Below, in pieces: positions 30,107 to 38,692 of a DNA stretch of 64,000 nucleotides. Location of the stretch: assembly GCA_012514535.1 (NCBI GenBank), contig JAAZAA010000016.1, positions 1-64,000 on the forward strand. Reading direction: 5' to 3'. Position 1 is the first letter of the stretch. Each line of letters opens with the position of its first letter. The translations under genes were made by a program, and so were the position numbers. Source of the DNA: Myxococcales bacterium. Lineage in GTDB: Bacteria; Myxococcota_A; Polyangia; Polyangiales; Polyangiaceae. Below the pieces are notes generated by a model. The model was not told the origin of the DNA and did not search any database. It saw only the letters and a list, made by a program, of their open reading frames with translations.

Positions 30107-31615
30107 TCAGTCCGCGGGCACCGTGCGCTGCGCCGCCCAGCGTCGGAGCTCGGCGATGCGCTCCGCCATGGTGACGGCGAGGGGGCGCGTACCGCGGATC
30201 TCTTCGAGCAGGAGCTCCGTGGTGAGCTCGCGATCCGCGGAGAAGGCGCTGTAGAGGCCCGCGACGATCGCCTGCTCGATCTCCGCCCCGCTGAAGCCGT
30301 CCGTCTCCGCCGCCAGCTGGGCGAGGTCGAAGGCGGTTGGATCGCGGTGCCGGCGCGTGAGGTGGACGGCGAAGATCTCCTGACGCACCGCGAGGCTCGG
30401 CAAGTCGACGAAGAAGATCTCGTCGAAGCGGCCCTTGCGCAGCAGCTCGGGGGGGAGACGCGAGATGTCGTTGGCCGTGGCGAGCACGAAGACGGCGTGT
30501 CGCTTCTCCTGCAGCCAGTGCAAGAAGGTGCCGAAGATGCGCCGGGAGGTGCCGCCGTCCCCTTCGCCGTCTCCGCCGAAGGCCTTCTCGATTTCGTCGA
30601 TCCACAGCACGACGGGAGCCACCGACTCCGCGGTGCGGATGGCCCGGTGGAGGTTCTGTTCGCTCTCTCCGAAGTATCTGCGGTAGAGGCTGGAGGGATC
30701 CAGGCGGACGAGGGGGAGCTGCCAGCTCGAAGCGATGGCGCGCGCACACAGGCTCTTGCCGCAGCCTTGAACTCCGGTGAGCAAGAGCCCGCGCGGCGGT
30801 GAGAGGCCCATGGCGCGCGCGCCTTCGGGATCCCGGAAGGCGCGTCGCCGTTTGTCGAGCCAGCTCCTCAGCCGCGTGAGGCCCGCGATCTCCGCCTCCT
30901 CCCGCGGCGCGGGGATGTACTCGAGCAACCCCGTGCGTTGGATGGTGCGTCGCTTTGCGTCGATGACGGCGACGATACTCTTCCGGTCCAAACACCCCCC
31001 CTGCTCGACCACGCAGCGGGTCACGATCTTCCGCACCTCGTAGAAGGGCAGGCCCCTGAGGTGATCGAGCAGCTCCGCGACGTCCGCCCCCGACAGGTCG
31101 ACGCGCACGGGCATGCGCGTTCTCAGGTTGGCCAAAACCGTGGACACGTAGCGGTGGTAGGCCTCGCTGCTGGGGACCTCGAGGCGCACGAGCGTGAAGA
31201 AGCGCGCGAGCTTGGGGGGCAGGTCCGCGGGGCTCCCTTTCAGGACGACGGCGCCGCGGTGCCCCGCGAGCACGTCGTGCAGTTCGCGGATGCGTGACGT
31301 CACGGGGCGCTCGTCCAGGTGTTGAGCGAAGCCGCTGAGATACGTGATCACCTCCGCGTTCGCGGAAATCAGGTGGGCGAGGCACTGCTCCGGGGCCTCG
31401 GTCTTGTACACGGCCGTCTTGTCGCCATCGACGCGGGCCAGGCCGCGGTGAGCGCTCCAGCGGAGCAGCGGCAGCCCGAGGCGCTGGGCGAGGACCTCCA
31501 GGATCGCGACCACCCGCCCCTCGTCCGGCTCATCGATCAAGATCAAGGGGTGAAAGGAGCGGATGAGGAGCTCCAGATCGCGAATGTCCTCGTCCGTCAC
31601 GGGCAAGCCGGGCAC
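30107..31615 (-). CDS. Ycf46-like AAA+ ATPase
   Basis: A 502-residue AAA+ ATPase. The N-terminal half (to about 250) is a regulatory domain with [23 protein letters not shown] and [16 protein letters not shown], resembling the Ycf46 layout found in cyanobacteria and plastids. The AAA module has Walker A GVQGCGKS, Walker [11 protein letters not shown], sensor 1 [15 protein letters not shown] and Arg finger region [11 protein letters not shown]. These proteins remodel other proteins and in cyanobacteria influence carbon uptake. It starts with GTG 31615, 23 bases from the divergent dehydrogenase gene. A role with the neighbouring phosphatase is not known. Confidence 0.87.
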   Translation of the reverse strand: MPGLPVTDEDIRDLELLIRSFHPLILIDEPDEGRVVAILEVLAQRLGLPLLRWSAHRGLARVDGDKTAVYKTEAPEQCLAHLISANAEVITYLSGFAQHLDERPVTSRIRELHDVLAGHRGAVVLKGSPADLPPKLARFFTLVRLEVPSSEAYHRYVSTVLANLRTRMPVRVDLSGADVAELLDHLRGLPFYEVRKIVTRCVVEQGGCLDRKSIVAVIDAKRRTIQRTGLLEYIPAPREEAEIAGLTRLRSWLDKRRRAFRDPEGARAMGLSPPRGLLLTGVQGCGKSLCARAIASSWQLPLVRLDPSSLYRRYFGESEQNLHRAIRTAESVAPVVLWIDEIEKAFGGDGEGDGGTSRRIFGTFLHWLQEKRHAVFVLATANDISRLPPELLRKGRFDEIFFVDLPSLAVRQEIFAVHLTRRHRDPTAFDLAQLAAETDGFSGAEIEQAIVAGLYSAFSADRELTTELLLEEIRGTRPLAVTMAERIAELRRWAAQRTVPAD

Positions 31616-31638
31616 GACCGGAGTATAGCAACGGCAAG

Positions 31639-32460
31639 ATGGCCACCCTCAAAGACAAAGTACTCTTCATCACGGGCGCGACCCGAGGCATCGGGCTCGC
31701 GATCGCGGAGCGGGCGGCCCGGGACGGCGCGCGCGTGGCCGTCGTGGGCAAGACCGAGGAGCCCCACCCGAAGCTGCCGGGGACGGTCTACACGGCGTGT
31801 GAAGCCATCGAGCGGGCGGGGGGACGAGCGCTGCCCTGCATCTGCGACATCCGCTTCGAAGATCAGGTGAGCGCAGCCGTGGAAGCCACCGTCGCGGCGT
31901 TCGGCGGCATCGACATCCTGGTCAACAACGCCTCGGCGATCTTCCTCGCGGGGACCCGAGAGACTCCGATGAAGCGCTTCGACTTGATGCATCAGGTGAA
32001 CGCGCGGGGAACCTTCCTCTGCTCCCAGGCGTGCCTCCCGTGGCTGGAGAAGGCGGACAACCCCCACATCCTCACACTCTCACCGCCACTCGACCTGAAG
32101 CCCCACTACTTCGCGCCCCACCTGGCGTACAGCCTCGCCAAGTTCGGCATGAGCCTGTGTGTGCTCGGGCTCGCGGAGGAGCTGCGCCCCCGCAGCATCG
32201 CGGTGAACGCCCTGTGGCCGCGGACCGTGATCGCCACGTCGGCCGTCCAGAACTTGCTCGGCGGTGAGGCGGTAGCCTCCCGGGGGCGCCTGCCGACGAT
32301 CGTGGCGGACGCCGCTCACTGGATCCTCACGCAACCGTCGAAGGAGGTGACCGGGCGCTTCCTCATCGACGAGGACGTGCTGCGGGGGGCGGGGGTCACC
32401 GATCTGGAGAAATACTCCGTGACCCCCGGCGCCGAGCTCCTCCCGGATCTGTTCGTCTGA
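31639..32460 (+). CDS. Short-chain dehydrogenase, HSDL2-like
   Basis: A 273-residue SDR oxidoreductase. The cofactor motif is TGATRGIGLAI, the NNAS motif is DILVNNASAIFL, and the catalytic Tyr and Lys are in YSLAKFGMS; the usual catalytic Ser is at LTLSPP. The sequence around CICDIRFEDQVSAAVE and GTFLCSQACLPWLEKADNPHIL resembles the hydroxysteroid-dehydrogenase-like 2 branch, linked to lipid metabolism in animals. There is no C-terminal sterol carrier domain. The ATG at 31639 faces the AAA ATPase start closely. The physiological substrate is unknown. Confidence 0.9.
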   Translation: MATLKDKVLFITGATRGIGLAIAERAARDGARVAVVGKTEEPHPKLPGTVYTACEAIERAGGRALPCICDIRFEDQVSAAVEATVAAFGGIDILVNNASAIFLAGTRETPMKRFDLMHQVNARGTFLCSQACLPWLEKADNPHILTLSPPLDLKPHYFAPHLAYSLAKFGMSLCVLGLAEELRPRSIAVNALWPRTVIATSAVQNLLGGEAVASRGRLPTIVADAAHWILTQPSKEVTGRFLIDEDVLRGAGVTDLEKYSVTPGAELLPDLFV

Positions 32461-32588
32461 CGCCTCCGGGCATCGCCGCTATCCGAGGTGCGAGCGCGCG
32501 GCGGGCGTCCTGGTCCGTCGAGATCCCGGCGATGCTCCTTCGGGAGGCTCGCCGCGAGGCGCCGGGCGTCTTCGTGATGCGGCTCCGA

Positions 32589-33650
32589 TCAGTTCTCGCG
32601 AGGGCGCCCCGGCCAGGGCAGGACGTCCCGGAGGCTCTGCTGCACCGCTCGTCGGAGGGCGGTCTGGGTGACCTCGGCGACCGCGGCGAGGATGCTCCCG
32701 GCTGGATCGGTCAGGGTCACCTCGATGGGCACACGGACCTTCACGTCGCGCATGCGCTGCTCACCGAGGTGGGGCTTCGCCAGCTCGCGGGCGCGCTCCC
32801 AGAGTTTGCCCGCCAAATCTCCCTCCGCGCGCCCGATGTCGGTCGCGTCGAGCCCGCGCAGGTGAGCGCGGCCGATCCCGCGGGCGCGGCCGCGGGAGGC
32901 GCTCAGATCGGCGTCCAAGGAAATGGTGCCCTCCTCGGGGCGAAATCCGGCGCTGGAGGGGATCAGGGCGGTGGCGTCCTTCAGCTCGAGCTCCTCGAGC
33001 TCGAGCTCCAGATCGAAGGTCGGCGTCTTCGCGGACGGGTTGGCGCGCCCCTCGAAGGAGAGCTGCCCGCTCCCGAGCGCCACGGCGGAGCCCTCGAAGC
33101 GCGTGAACAGGTTCTCGGCGAGGTCCGCGCTGTTGGTGAGGTTGCGCGCGACGAGATCCACGTCAGTCAGGGTGAGTGGGGCGCTCCGGGCGGACTTGCG
33201 ATAGCTGATGCGACCGTCGTGCAGGGTGAGTCGATCGATGCGGAAGGGGGTCACCTCGGTCAGCGCCTCCTGCCACGTCTTCTCGGACTTCTTCGCGTCC
33301 GCGCGGGGGACGTAGTCGAGCACGGGGTCGTGGACGTCGATCTCCGCGACGAAGGAGCCGCTCAAGAGGGCGCGGCCGTCCAGGGACAGATCGATGGCGG
33401 ATGCGGTGAGGAAGGGCTCCTTCGGCGCTCGCCGTGACCGGAGCTCGAGCTCCTCCGCGCGATAAGCCCCCTTCAGGAGATGGAACGAGACCCGCTCGAC
33501 CTCACCGGTGTAGTCCTCGAGCTGGGAGAGTTTGCGGTTCACGTAGCTCGTGGCCAGGGCCGGGAGCGCGACCCAGAGGACGGCCACGACCAACAGGACG
33601 CCGAGCAGCACGGCGAAGGTCCTCGAACGCAACACTCCTCGAACGGACAT
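32589..33650 (-). CDS. AsmA/DUF748-like envelope protein
   Basis: A 353-residue protein with an N-terminal membrane anchor (about residues 9-34) and a periplasmic part. The stretch SYVNRKLSQLEDYTGEVERVSFHLLKGAYRAEELELR and later VHDPVLDYVP, PFRIDRLTLHDGRISYR are typical of the repeated strand units of AsmA-like and DUF748 proteins, which resemble lipid-conveying bridge proteins. The C-terminal part is helical (QTALRRAVQQSLRDVLP). The ATG at 33650 gives a clean basic start. Two further proteins of this general kind occur at 46622 and 56658. Function in outer-membrane lipid balance is inferred from the family. Confidence 0.75.
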   Translation of the reverse strand: MSVRGVLRSRTFAVLLGVLLVVAVLWVALPALATSYVNRKLSQLEDYTGEVERVSFHLLKGAYRAEELELRSRRAPKEPFLTASAIDLSLDGRALLSGSFVAEIDVHDPVLDYVPRADAKKSEKTWQEALTEVTPFRIDRLTLHDGRISYRKSARSAPLTLTDVDLVARNLTNSADLAENLFTRFEGSAVALGSGQLSFEGRANPSAKTPTFDLELELEELELKDATALIPSSAGFRPEEGTISLDADLSASRGRARGIGRAHLRGLDATDIGRAEGDLAGKLWERARELAKPHLGEQRMRDVKVRVPIEVTLTDPAGSILAAVAEVTQTALRRAVQQSLRDVLPWPGRPREN

Positions 33651-33880
33651 GCGAAGCTCCCCTTCCTCGCTTGTGATCAGGCTCGCTCGATCAGGATCGT
33701 GGCTCGATCGGGAATGAGCCTGCGCCGAACTCACGAACTCACGGGGCGATCCGCCTCGAGCCTGGCTCTCAACGGGTTCCCGTCGGCGGTCTCGCTCCGT
33801 AGAGCTTAGCACGGGCGATCAGCGGGGATCGGAGGTCGCTCGGTTGCGTCCGCGGCCCCTTCGGAGCACTCCTCCTGGGT

Positions 33881-34783
33881 ATGCCAGATTCGCGAACTCA
33901 CCGGGGCCCGCACCCGCGCGACCCAGCGTCGTTCGCGCCGCGGCACGTGCCCGCGCTGCGCGCGGCCACGGAGGACCTCAGCTGGCTCCTCTCCCGGGGC
34001 TACAACACGACGTCCGCGCTCGCGCTGACCGGGGATCGCTACGGGCTGACGGCGCGTCAGCGCATGGCCGTGTCTCGTGCGGCCTGCTCGGAAGAGGCGC
34101 GCCGGCGCCGTGAGGCGTCACGTATCGAGACGCTCACGGTTCGGGGGACGTCGGCGGCAGACGGTGACGAGCTGTGGGTCGACGGCTTCAACGTGCTCCT
34201 CACCCTCGAGGTGGCGCTCGGCGGTGGTCCGGTGTTCGTGGCACGGGACGGCTGCCTGCGGGACATCGCCAGCGTGCACGGCACGTACCGCAAGGTCCAC
34301 GAGACCGCGCCCGCCGTGCGGCTCCTGACGGACGAGCTCCAGGGCTTGGGCGCGCGTCGGGTGACCGTGCTGCTCGACGCGCCCGTGTCCAACAGCGGGC
34401 GCCTCGCGTCGGTGATCCGCGGCGAGTGGGCGGCGCGGGGCCTGTGCCGTCTGGAGGACGGGGGCCCTGCGGACGTGCGGGTCCCTGCGAACGGAGAGCC
34501 TGCGGACGCGCGTGGGCCCGCGGACGTGCGGGGGGCTGCGGGGTGGCGCGTGCTCTTGGTCAACGACCCCGACGCGGAGCTCGTGCGCGAGGGGCGGATC
34601 GTGGCCTCCGCGGACGGGGCTGTGCTGGACGGCGCCGCCGCCTGGATCAACCTGGCCCGGCGCATCGTCGACGCGCGCGTCCCTGGCGCCTTTCGTGTGG
34701 ATCTGAGCGACGAGGCCGCGCCGGGCGGGGGCGCGGAGGGGATCCGGCGCGGCGGAGATCAGAGGATCGAGCCGGGCGCGTAG
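33881..34783 (+). CDS. DUF434-type (with DUF5616-like region) protein
   Basis: A 300-residue protein. Residues 28-68 (DLSWLLSRGYNTTSALALTG, followed by YGLTARQRMAVSRAACSE) match the DUF434 pattern. The next part, ELWVDGFNVLLTLEVALGG with LRDIASVHGTYRKV and RRVTVLLDAPVSNSGRLA, has the look of a NYN/PIN-like nuclease fold, with an Asp in each of several strands. A low-complexity insert near residues 195-222 repeats Pro-Ala-Asp units. Its stop lies inside the convergent purB end (25-base overlap). Function is unknown; a nuclease or RNA-processing role is only inference from the fold. Confidence 0.72.
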   Translation: MPDSRTHRGPHPRDPASFAPRHVPALRAATEDLSWLLSRGYNTTSALALTGDRYGLTARQRMAVSRAACSEEARRRREASRIETLTVRGTSAADGDELWVDGFNVLLTLEVALGGGPVFVARDGCLRDIASVHGTYRKVHETAPAVRLLTDELQGLGARRVTVLLDAPVSNSGRLASVIRGEWAARGLCRLEDGGPADVRVPANGEPADARGPADVRGAAGWRVLLVNDPDAELVREGRIVASADGAVLDGAAAWINLARRIVDARVPGAFRVDLSDEAAPGGGAEGIRRGGDQRIEPGA

Positions 34784-36210
34784 GTGGCGGCCTCCGGGTG
34801 TCGGGCGACGACGCGCTCGACGCTGGCCGCGAAGGCGCGCGCCTGGGTAGGAGCGGCCCCCACGAACTCGATGGGTCGGGACAGGAGATCGCCCAGGGCG
34901 CTGCGATCGAGGGGCAAGCGCGGATCCGCGGCGAGGCGGTCCAACAGATCGTTGTCCGTGCGTCCGCGCTCCCGCATCTCGAGGGCCACGGCCACGGCGT
35001 GCTCCTTGATGGCCTCGTGGGCAGCTTCGCGCCCGACGCCAGCGCGCACCGCGCTCATCAGGACCTTGGTGGTGGCGAGGAACGGCAGGTAGCGGCCGAG
35101 CTCCCGCTCGATGACCGCCGGGTAGAAGCCCGCGTCGTCGAGGACCGTCAAGAAGGTCTCGAACATGCCGTCCGTGGCGAAGAAGGCGTCCGGGAGCATC
35201 ACGCGGCGCACCACCGAGCAGCTCACGTCTCCTTCGTTCCACTGATCGCCCGCGAGGGCTGCCGCCATGGAGAGGTAGCCCCCGAGGAGGACCGCGAAGC
35301 CGTTGACGCGCTCGCAGGAGCGGGAGTTCATTTTGTGGGGCATGGCGCTCGAGCCGACCTGGCCCGGCTTGAACCCTTCGGTGGCGAGCTCCGCGCCGGC
35401 CATCAAGCGCAGGGTCTTGGCGAGGCTGGCGGGGCCTGCGGCCACCTGGACGAGGGCGCTCACCACGTCCAGGTCGAGGGAGCGGGGGTACACCTGACCG
35501 ACGTTGTCGAGCACGCGCTCGAAGCCGAGGTGACGCGCGACGCTCTGCTCGAGCTGGCGTAGCTTGTCCGTGTCGCCGCCGAGGAGATCGAGCATGTCCT
35601 GCTGGGTGCCGACGGGGCCCTTGATCCCGCGCAGGGGATAACGGGCGAGCAGGTCTTCGACGCGGTGGTAGGCCTGCAGGAGCTCTTCGCCGCTGTTGGC
35701 GATGCGCTTGCCCACGGTGGTGGCCTGAGCAGGCACGTTGTGGCTGCGTCCGGCGAGGACGAGCTCCGCGTGCTCCAGGCTGAGCTTGGCGAGGCGCGCG
35801 AGGGCCGCCACGATGCGATCCCGCACGAGCTCGAGGGCGGAGCGCACCTGCATCTGCTCGACGTTCTCCGTGAGGTCGCGGCTGGTCATGCCCTTGTGGA
35901 TGTGCTCGTGACCCGCCAGGGCGCAGAACTCCTCGATGCGGGCCTTGACGTCGTGCCGCGTGACGCGCTCCCGGGCGTCGATCGATCCCAGATCGACCAC
36001 GTCGAGTTGGGCGCGGTAGGCGTCGACGACGCCGTCGGGCACCGGCACGCCGAGCTCTCGCTGGGCCTCGAGCACGGCCAACCAGAGCTGCCGCTCGAGC
36101 ACGATCTTGTTCTCGGGAGACCAGAGGGCGGCCATGGCGCGGCTCGCGTAGCGGGCGGCGAGCACGTTGGGGATCGGGGCGCGGGGCGTCGATGAGTTCG
36201 AGGCGGTCAC
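34759..36210 (-). CDS. purB: Adenylosuccinate lyase
   Basis: A 483-residue lyase that acts twice in purine synthesis, releasing fumarate from SAICAR and from adenylosuccinate. The fumarase-superfamily signature is VGSSAMPHKMN (residues about 300-310), with other marks in HKGMTSRDLTENVEQMQ and LRGIKGPVGTQQDMLDLLGG. The size fits the longer, eukaryote-like type. The start is GTG 36210; the frame is open further upstream into the tandem repeat, but that part is not protein-like. It converges with the DUF434 gene, overlapping it by 25 bases. Confidence 0.93.
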   Translation of the reverse strand: MTASNSSTPRAPIPNVLAARYASRAMAALWSPENKIVLERQLWLAVLEAQRELGVPVPDGVVDAYRAQLDVVDLGSIDARERVTRHDVKARIEEFCALAGHEHIHKGMTSRDLTENVEQMQVRSALELVRDRIVAALARLAKLSLEHAELVLAGRSHNVPAQATTVGKRIANSGEELLQAYHRVEDLLARYPLRGIKGPVGTQQDMLDLLGGDTDKLRQLEQSVARHLGFERVLDNVGQVYPRSLDLDVVSALVQVAAGPASLAKTLRLMAGAELATEGFKPGQVGSSAMPHKMNSRSCERVNGFAVLLGGYLSMAAALAGDQWNEGDVSCSVVRRVMLPDAFFATDGMFETFLTVLDDAGFYPAVIERELGRYLPFLATTKVLMSAVRAGVGREAAHEAIKEHAVAVALEMRERGRTDNDLLDRLAADPRLPLDRSALGDLLSRPIEFVGAAPTQARAFAASVERVVARHPEAATYAPGSIL

Positions 36211-36538
36211 GGGCCGAGGCTTAGCGACAAAGGCGCGAGCCGTCGACCGCCGAGTCTGCGCGAGAAGCGCCCCTTGCTCCGGGACATCCGGGCTCCACCC
36301 GGGGGCTTGGATCGTGCCCGAACGGCCGCCGCGGGACCTAGCCGGTGCTCCCGTCCGAGCTCCGGTCGGCGGACGCCGTCGTCGGCCCTGCAGCTCCTGC
36401 TCCTTCCGTCGGCCCGCGTCTCCGTCGGCTCGCGTCTCCGTCGGCCCGCGTCTCCGTCGGCCCGCGTCTCCGTCGGCCCGCACACGTCGTCGGGGCGGCC
36501 CGTCCCACGGCCCCACCACGGGGTGGTACCATGAGGTG
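36211..36538. other. Intergenic region with tandem repeat
   Basis: A gap of about 328 bases between the divergent purB and the hotdog thioesterase genes. It holds the 16-bp repeat at 36405-36480 and otherwise shows GC-rich sequence without a clear promoter or protein-like frame. The thioesterase ribosome site lies just before 36539 (GAGGTG). Confidence 0.7.
36405..36480. repeat. 16-bp tandem repeat, four copies plus a partial
   Basis: The unit TCCGTCGGCCCGCGTC is present four times (36405-36468; the second copy has one change) with a fifth partial copy to 36480. It sits in the promoter gap between purB and the thioesterase gene, so a change in copy number would alter promoter spacing. Confidence 0.88.
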
Positions 36539-37000
36539 ATGACCAAGAGCCTCCAGGACACCTACGCCCCGCGGAACAAGTGCTTCGGTTGCGGGCCCGC
36601 CAACGAGAAGGGGCTCCGTATCAAGAGCTTCGTCGAGGGGGAGGAGGTCGTCGCGACGTTTCGCCCGGAGGACCACCACCAGGCCTTCGAGGGTATGGTC
36701 AACGGGGGCATCGTGGGCGCGCTCCTCGATTGTCACAGCAACTGGACCGCGGCCTGGGCGCTGATGCGACAGACAGGGGTGTCCGTACCGCCATGCACGG
36801 TCACCGCGGAGTTCCACGTCAAGCTCCGGGCGCCGACACCGCTGGGGGAGAGGCTGCACTTGAGGGCGCGTCCCGTCGCGATCGAGGGGGCCAAGGTGAC
36901 CGTCGAGGCCGAGCTCGGGACGGCCGAGAAGGTGACCGCCACCTGTCGCGGCGTGTTCGTCGCGGTCCGTGAGGGGCACCCCGCCTATCACCGCTGGTGA
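36539..37000 (+). CDS. PaaI/THEM4-like hotdog thioesterase
   Basis: A 153-residue protein of the hotdog fold, which would hydrolyse acyl-CoA thioesters. The family segment FEGMVNGGIVGALLDCHSNWTAAW (the HGG-like helix-start, here NGG) and the strand TAEFHVKLRAPTPLGERLHL are present. The N-terminus has CFGCGPANEKGLRIKSF, a motif seen in many PaaI-like proteins. The ATG at 36539 overlaps a GAGGTG sequence that can serve as ribosome site. Substrate chain length is not readable. Tandem repeats flank the gene on both sides. Confidence 0.88.
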   Translation: MTKSLQDTYAPRNKCFGCGPANEKGLRIKSFVEGEEVVATFRPEDHHQAFEGMVNGGIVGALLDCHSNWTAAWALMRQTGVSVPPCTVTAEFHVKLRAPTPLGERLHLRARPVAIEGAKVTVEAELGTAEKVTATCRGVFVAVREGHPAYHRW

Positions 37001-37043
37001 TCCGCGCCGCATGGAGCGCGGAGCTCGTCGCGGGCGAGCTCTA

Positions 37044-37111
37044 GCCTTCCCGGGCTGTCAGCCTTTCGGGGCTGTCAGCCTTTCGGGGCTGTCAGCCTTT
37101 CGGGGCTGCCA
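37044..37111. repeat. 17-bp tandem repeat, four copies, each a small stem-loop
   Basis: The unit GCCTTTCGGGGCTGTCA is repeated (37061-37077, 37078-37094, 37095-37111 with one change) with a more diverged first copy at 37044-37060. Across unit borders the bases CAGCC and GGCTG pair around TTTCGG, so the array can form a row of small hairpins. It follows the thioesterase gene and precedes the esterase-like gene. Confidence 0.85.
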
Positions 37112-37175
37112 GCCTCGTCGGAACGGCGGTCTCTTGAACGGGGGGCGCCGCGGCGCACACTGGTGAGGGGGGAGC

Positions 37176-38567
37176 ATGGGGAGAGAAGGAACGCTCGAGG
37201 TTCTGCGGGGCGCGGCGCGCCCGCTGCCCGATGAGGGCCTACGCGAGGGGTCGGGCCGGAGCTCCGGTTACGACGAGCTGGTGCGGAGGGCCGGCGACGC
37301 CCGGGTGGTGCTCATCGGGGAGGCCACCCATGGCACCCTGGAGTTCTACAGGGAGCGCGCCGCCATCACGCGGCGCTTGATCGAAGAGCACCGGTTCGGC
37401 GCCGTCGCCATCGAGGGGGACTGGCCCGACGCGCATCGGGTGCACCGCTTCGTCCGCGGCGACAGTGACGAAGACGCTGACGCCCGCGCCGCCGACGCCC
37501 TGCGCGGCTTCCGCAGATTTCCCGCCTGGATGTGGCGGAACGAGGAGGTGAAGGACTTCGTGTCCTGGCTGCGCCGGCGGGCGGTGCGCGGCTCACCCCC
37601 CGTCGGCTTTCACGGGCTCGACCTCTACAGCCTCTACAGCTCCGCCGACGCCGTGATCCGCTACCTGGACCGGCTCGACCCGAGGGCGGCCGCGCGGGCT
37701 CGCCACCGTTACGGCTGTTTCGAGCACTTCAACGACGACACGCTGGCTTACGGTTACGCCGCGAGCTTCGATCTCGAGAGCTCCTGCGAGAACCTGGTCG
37801 TCGCGCAGCTGCACGAGATGCGGGACCGCTACGCGACCTCCATCTGCAGGAAGAGCCGCGGAGGCACGGACGCCAAACGGGCCGCCGACGAGCTGTTCTT
37901 CGCGGAGCGCAACGCGCAGGTGGTGCGCACGGCAGAGGAGTACTACCGGACGATGTTTCGGGACCGCGTCGCCTCCTGGAACCTCCGGGATCGACACATG
38001 ATGGAGACCCTCGAGGCCCTGCTGGAGCACATGGAACGGCGCGACGGTGAGCCCTCGAAGGTCGTGGTGTGGGCCCACAACTCCCACGTCGGCGACGCGC
38101 GCGCCACGGAGCTCGGCCGTCGCGGGGAGTGGAGCCTGGGGCAGCTCGCTCGCGAGCGCTACGGAGCGGGCTGTTATTCCATCGGCTTCTCGACCCACAC
38201 GGGGACCGTCACCGCCGCCTCGCGCTGGGGCGGCGTGGCGAAGCGCGCGCGGGTCCGCCCCTCGCGCCCGGACAGTTACGAGTGGCTCTTCCACGAGCTC
38301 TCGCTCGCCACCGGGTGGCGCCGCTTCCTGGTCTATCCGCCGGATCCCGAGCTCGCCGACGTCTTGGGGCCGCCCCGGCTGCAGCGGGCCATCGGCGTCG
38401 TGTATCGCCCCGCCTCGGAGCGGGTGAGCCACTACTTCGAGGCGCGCCTCGCCCGGCAGTTCGACGCCATGATCCACATCGACGAGACCCACGCGGTCGA
38501 GCCTCTCGAGCGTCCCGGCGCGTGGCACGGAGGTGAGGTCCCCGAGACCTTCCCTTCCGCATTGTGA
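37176..38567 (+). CDS. Erythromycin esterase-like protein
   Basis: A 463-residue member of the erythromycin-esterase superfamily (EreA/EreB and related proteins). Key segments are VLIGEATHGTLEFY (Glu and His), AIEGDWPDAHRV, GFHGLDLYSLYSSADAV and VVWAHNSHVGDARATEL. The family includes macrolide esterases, but also many proteins of unknown substrate; the sequence alone does not show resistance. There is no signal peptide, so it acts in the cytoplasm. The ATG at 37176 has GGGGAG just upstream (GGGGAGC). A stem-loop follows the stop. Confidence 0.87.
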   Translation: MGREGTLEVLRGAARPLPDEGLREGSGRSSGYDELVRRAGDARVVLIGEATHGTLEFYRERAAITRRLIEEHRFGAVAIEGDWPDAHRVHRFVRGDSDEDADARAADALRGFRRFPAWMWRNEEVKDFVSWLRRRAVRGSPPVGFHGLDLYSLYSSADAVIRYLDRLDPRAAARARHRYGCFEHFNDDTLAYGYAASFDLESSCENLVVAQLHEMRDRYATSICRKSRGGTDAKRAADELFFAERNAQVVRTAEEYYRTMFRDRVASWNLRDRHMMETLEALLEHMERRDGEPSKVVVWAHNSHVGDARATELGRRGEWSLGQLARERYGAGCYSIGFSTHTGTVTAASRWGGVAKRARVRPSRPDSYEWLFHELSLATGWRRFLVYPPDPELADVLGPPRLQRAIGVVYRPASERVSHYFEARLARQFDAMIHIDETHAVEPLERPGAWHGGEVPETFPSAL

Positions 38568-38637
38568 GGGTTTCGTGGACGCCTCTCCTCGGATCGGCCG
38601 CGCCGTCGTGGGCGCGTCGCGACGGGGCGCCGTTCAC

Positions 38638-38664
38638 TCACGGGCCCATTCAGCGGGCCCGTGA
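38638..38664. terminator. 10-bp stem-loop between convergent genes
   Basis: TCACGGGCCC (38638-38647) pairs perfectly with GGGCCCGTGA (38655-38664) around a 7-base loop. It lies between the stops of the esterase-like gene and of the ABC_sub_bind lipoprotein gene, and could end both transcripts. No T-run is present. Confidence 0.6.
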
Positions 38665-38692
38665 ACGAAGGCAGGGGCAGGGCCGGAGGGCG

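Noticed and set aside
36405-36480. CRISPR array
   Set aside because: Units of 16 bp follow each other with no spacers, and there are no cas genes. It is a tandem repeat.
37044-37111. CRISPR or attachment site
   Set aside because: The units are directly adjacent, short and partly self-paired. No integrase is near.
37176-38567. Macrolide resistance gene
   Set aside because: The family includes EreA and EreB, but most chromosomal members have unknown substrates and there is no mobile context, so resistance should not be claimed.
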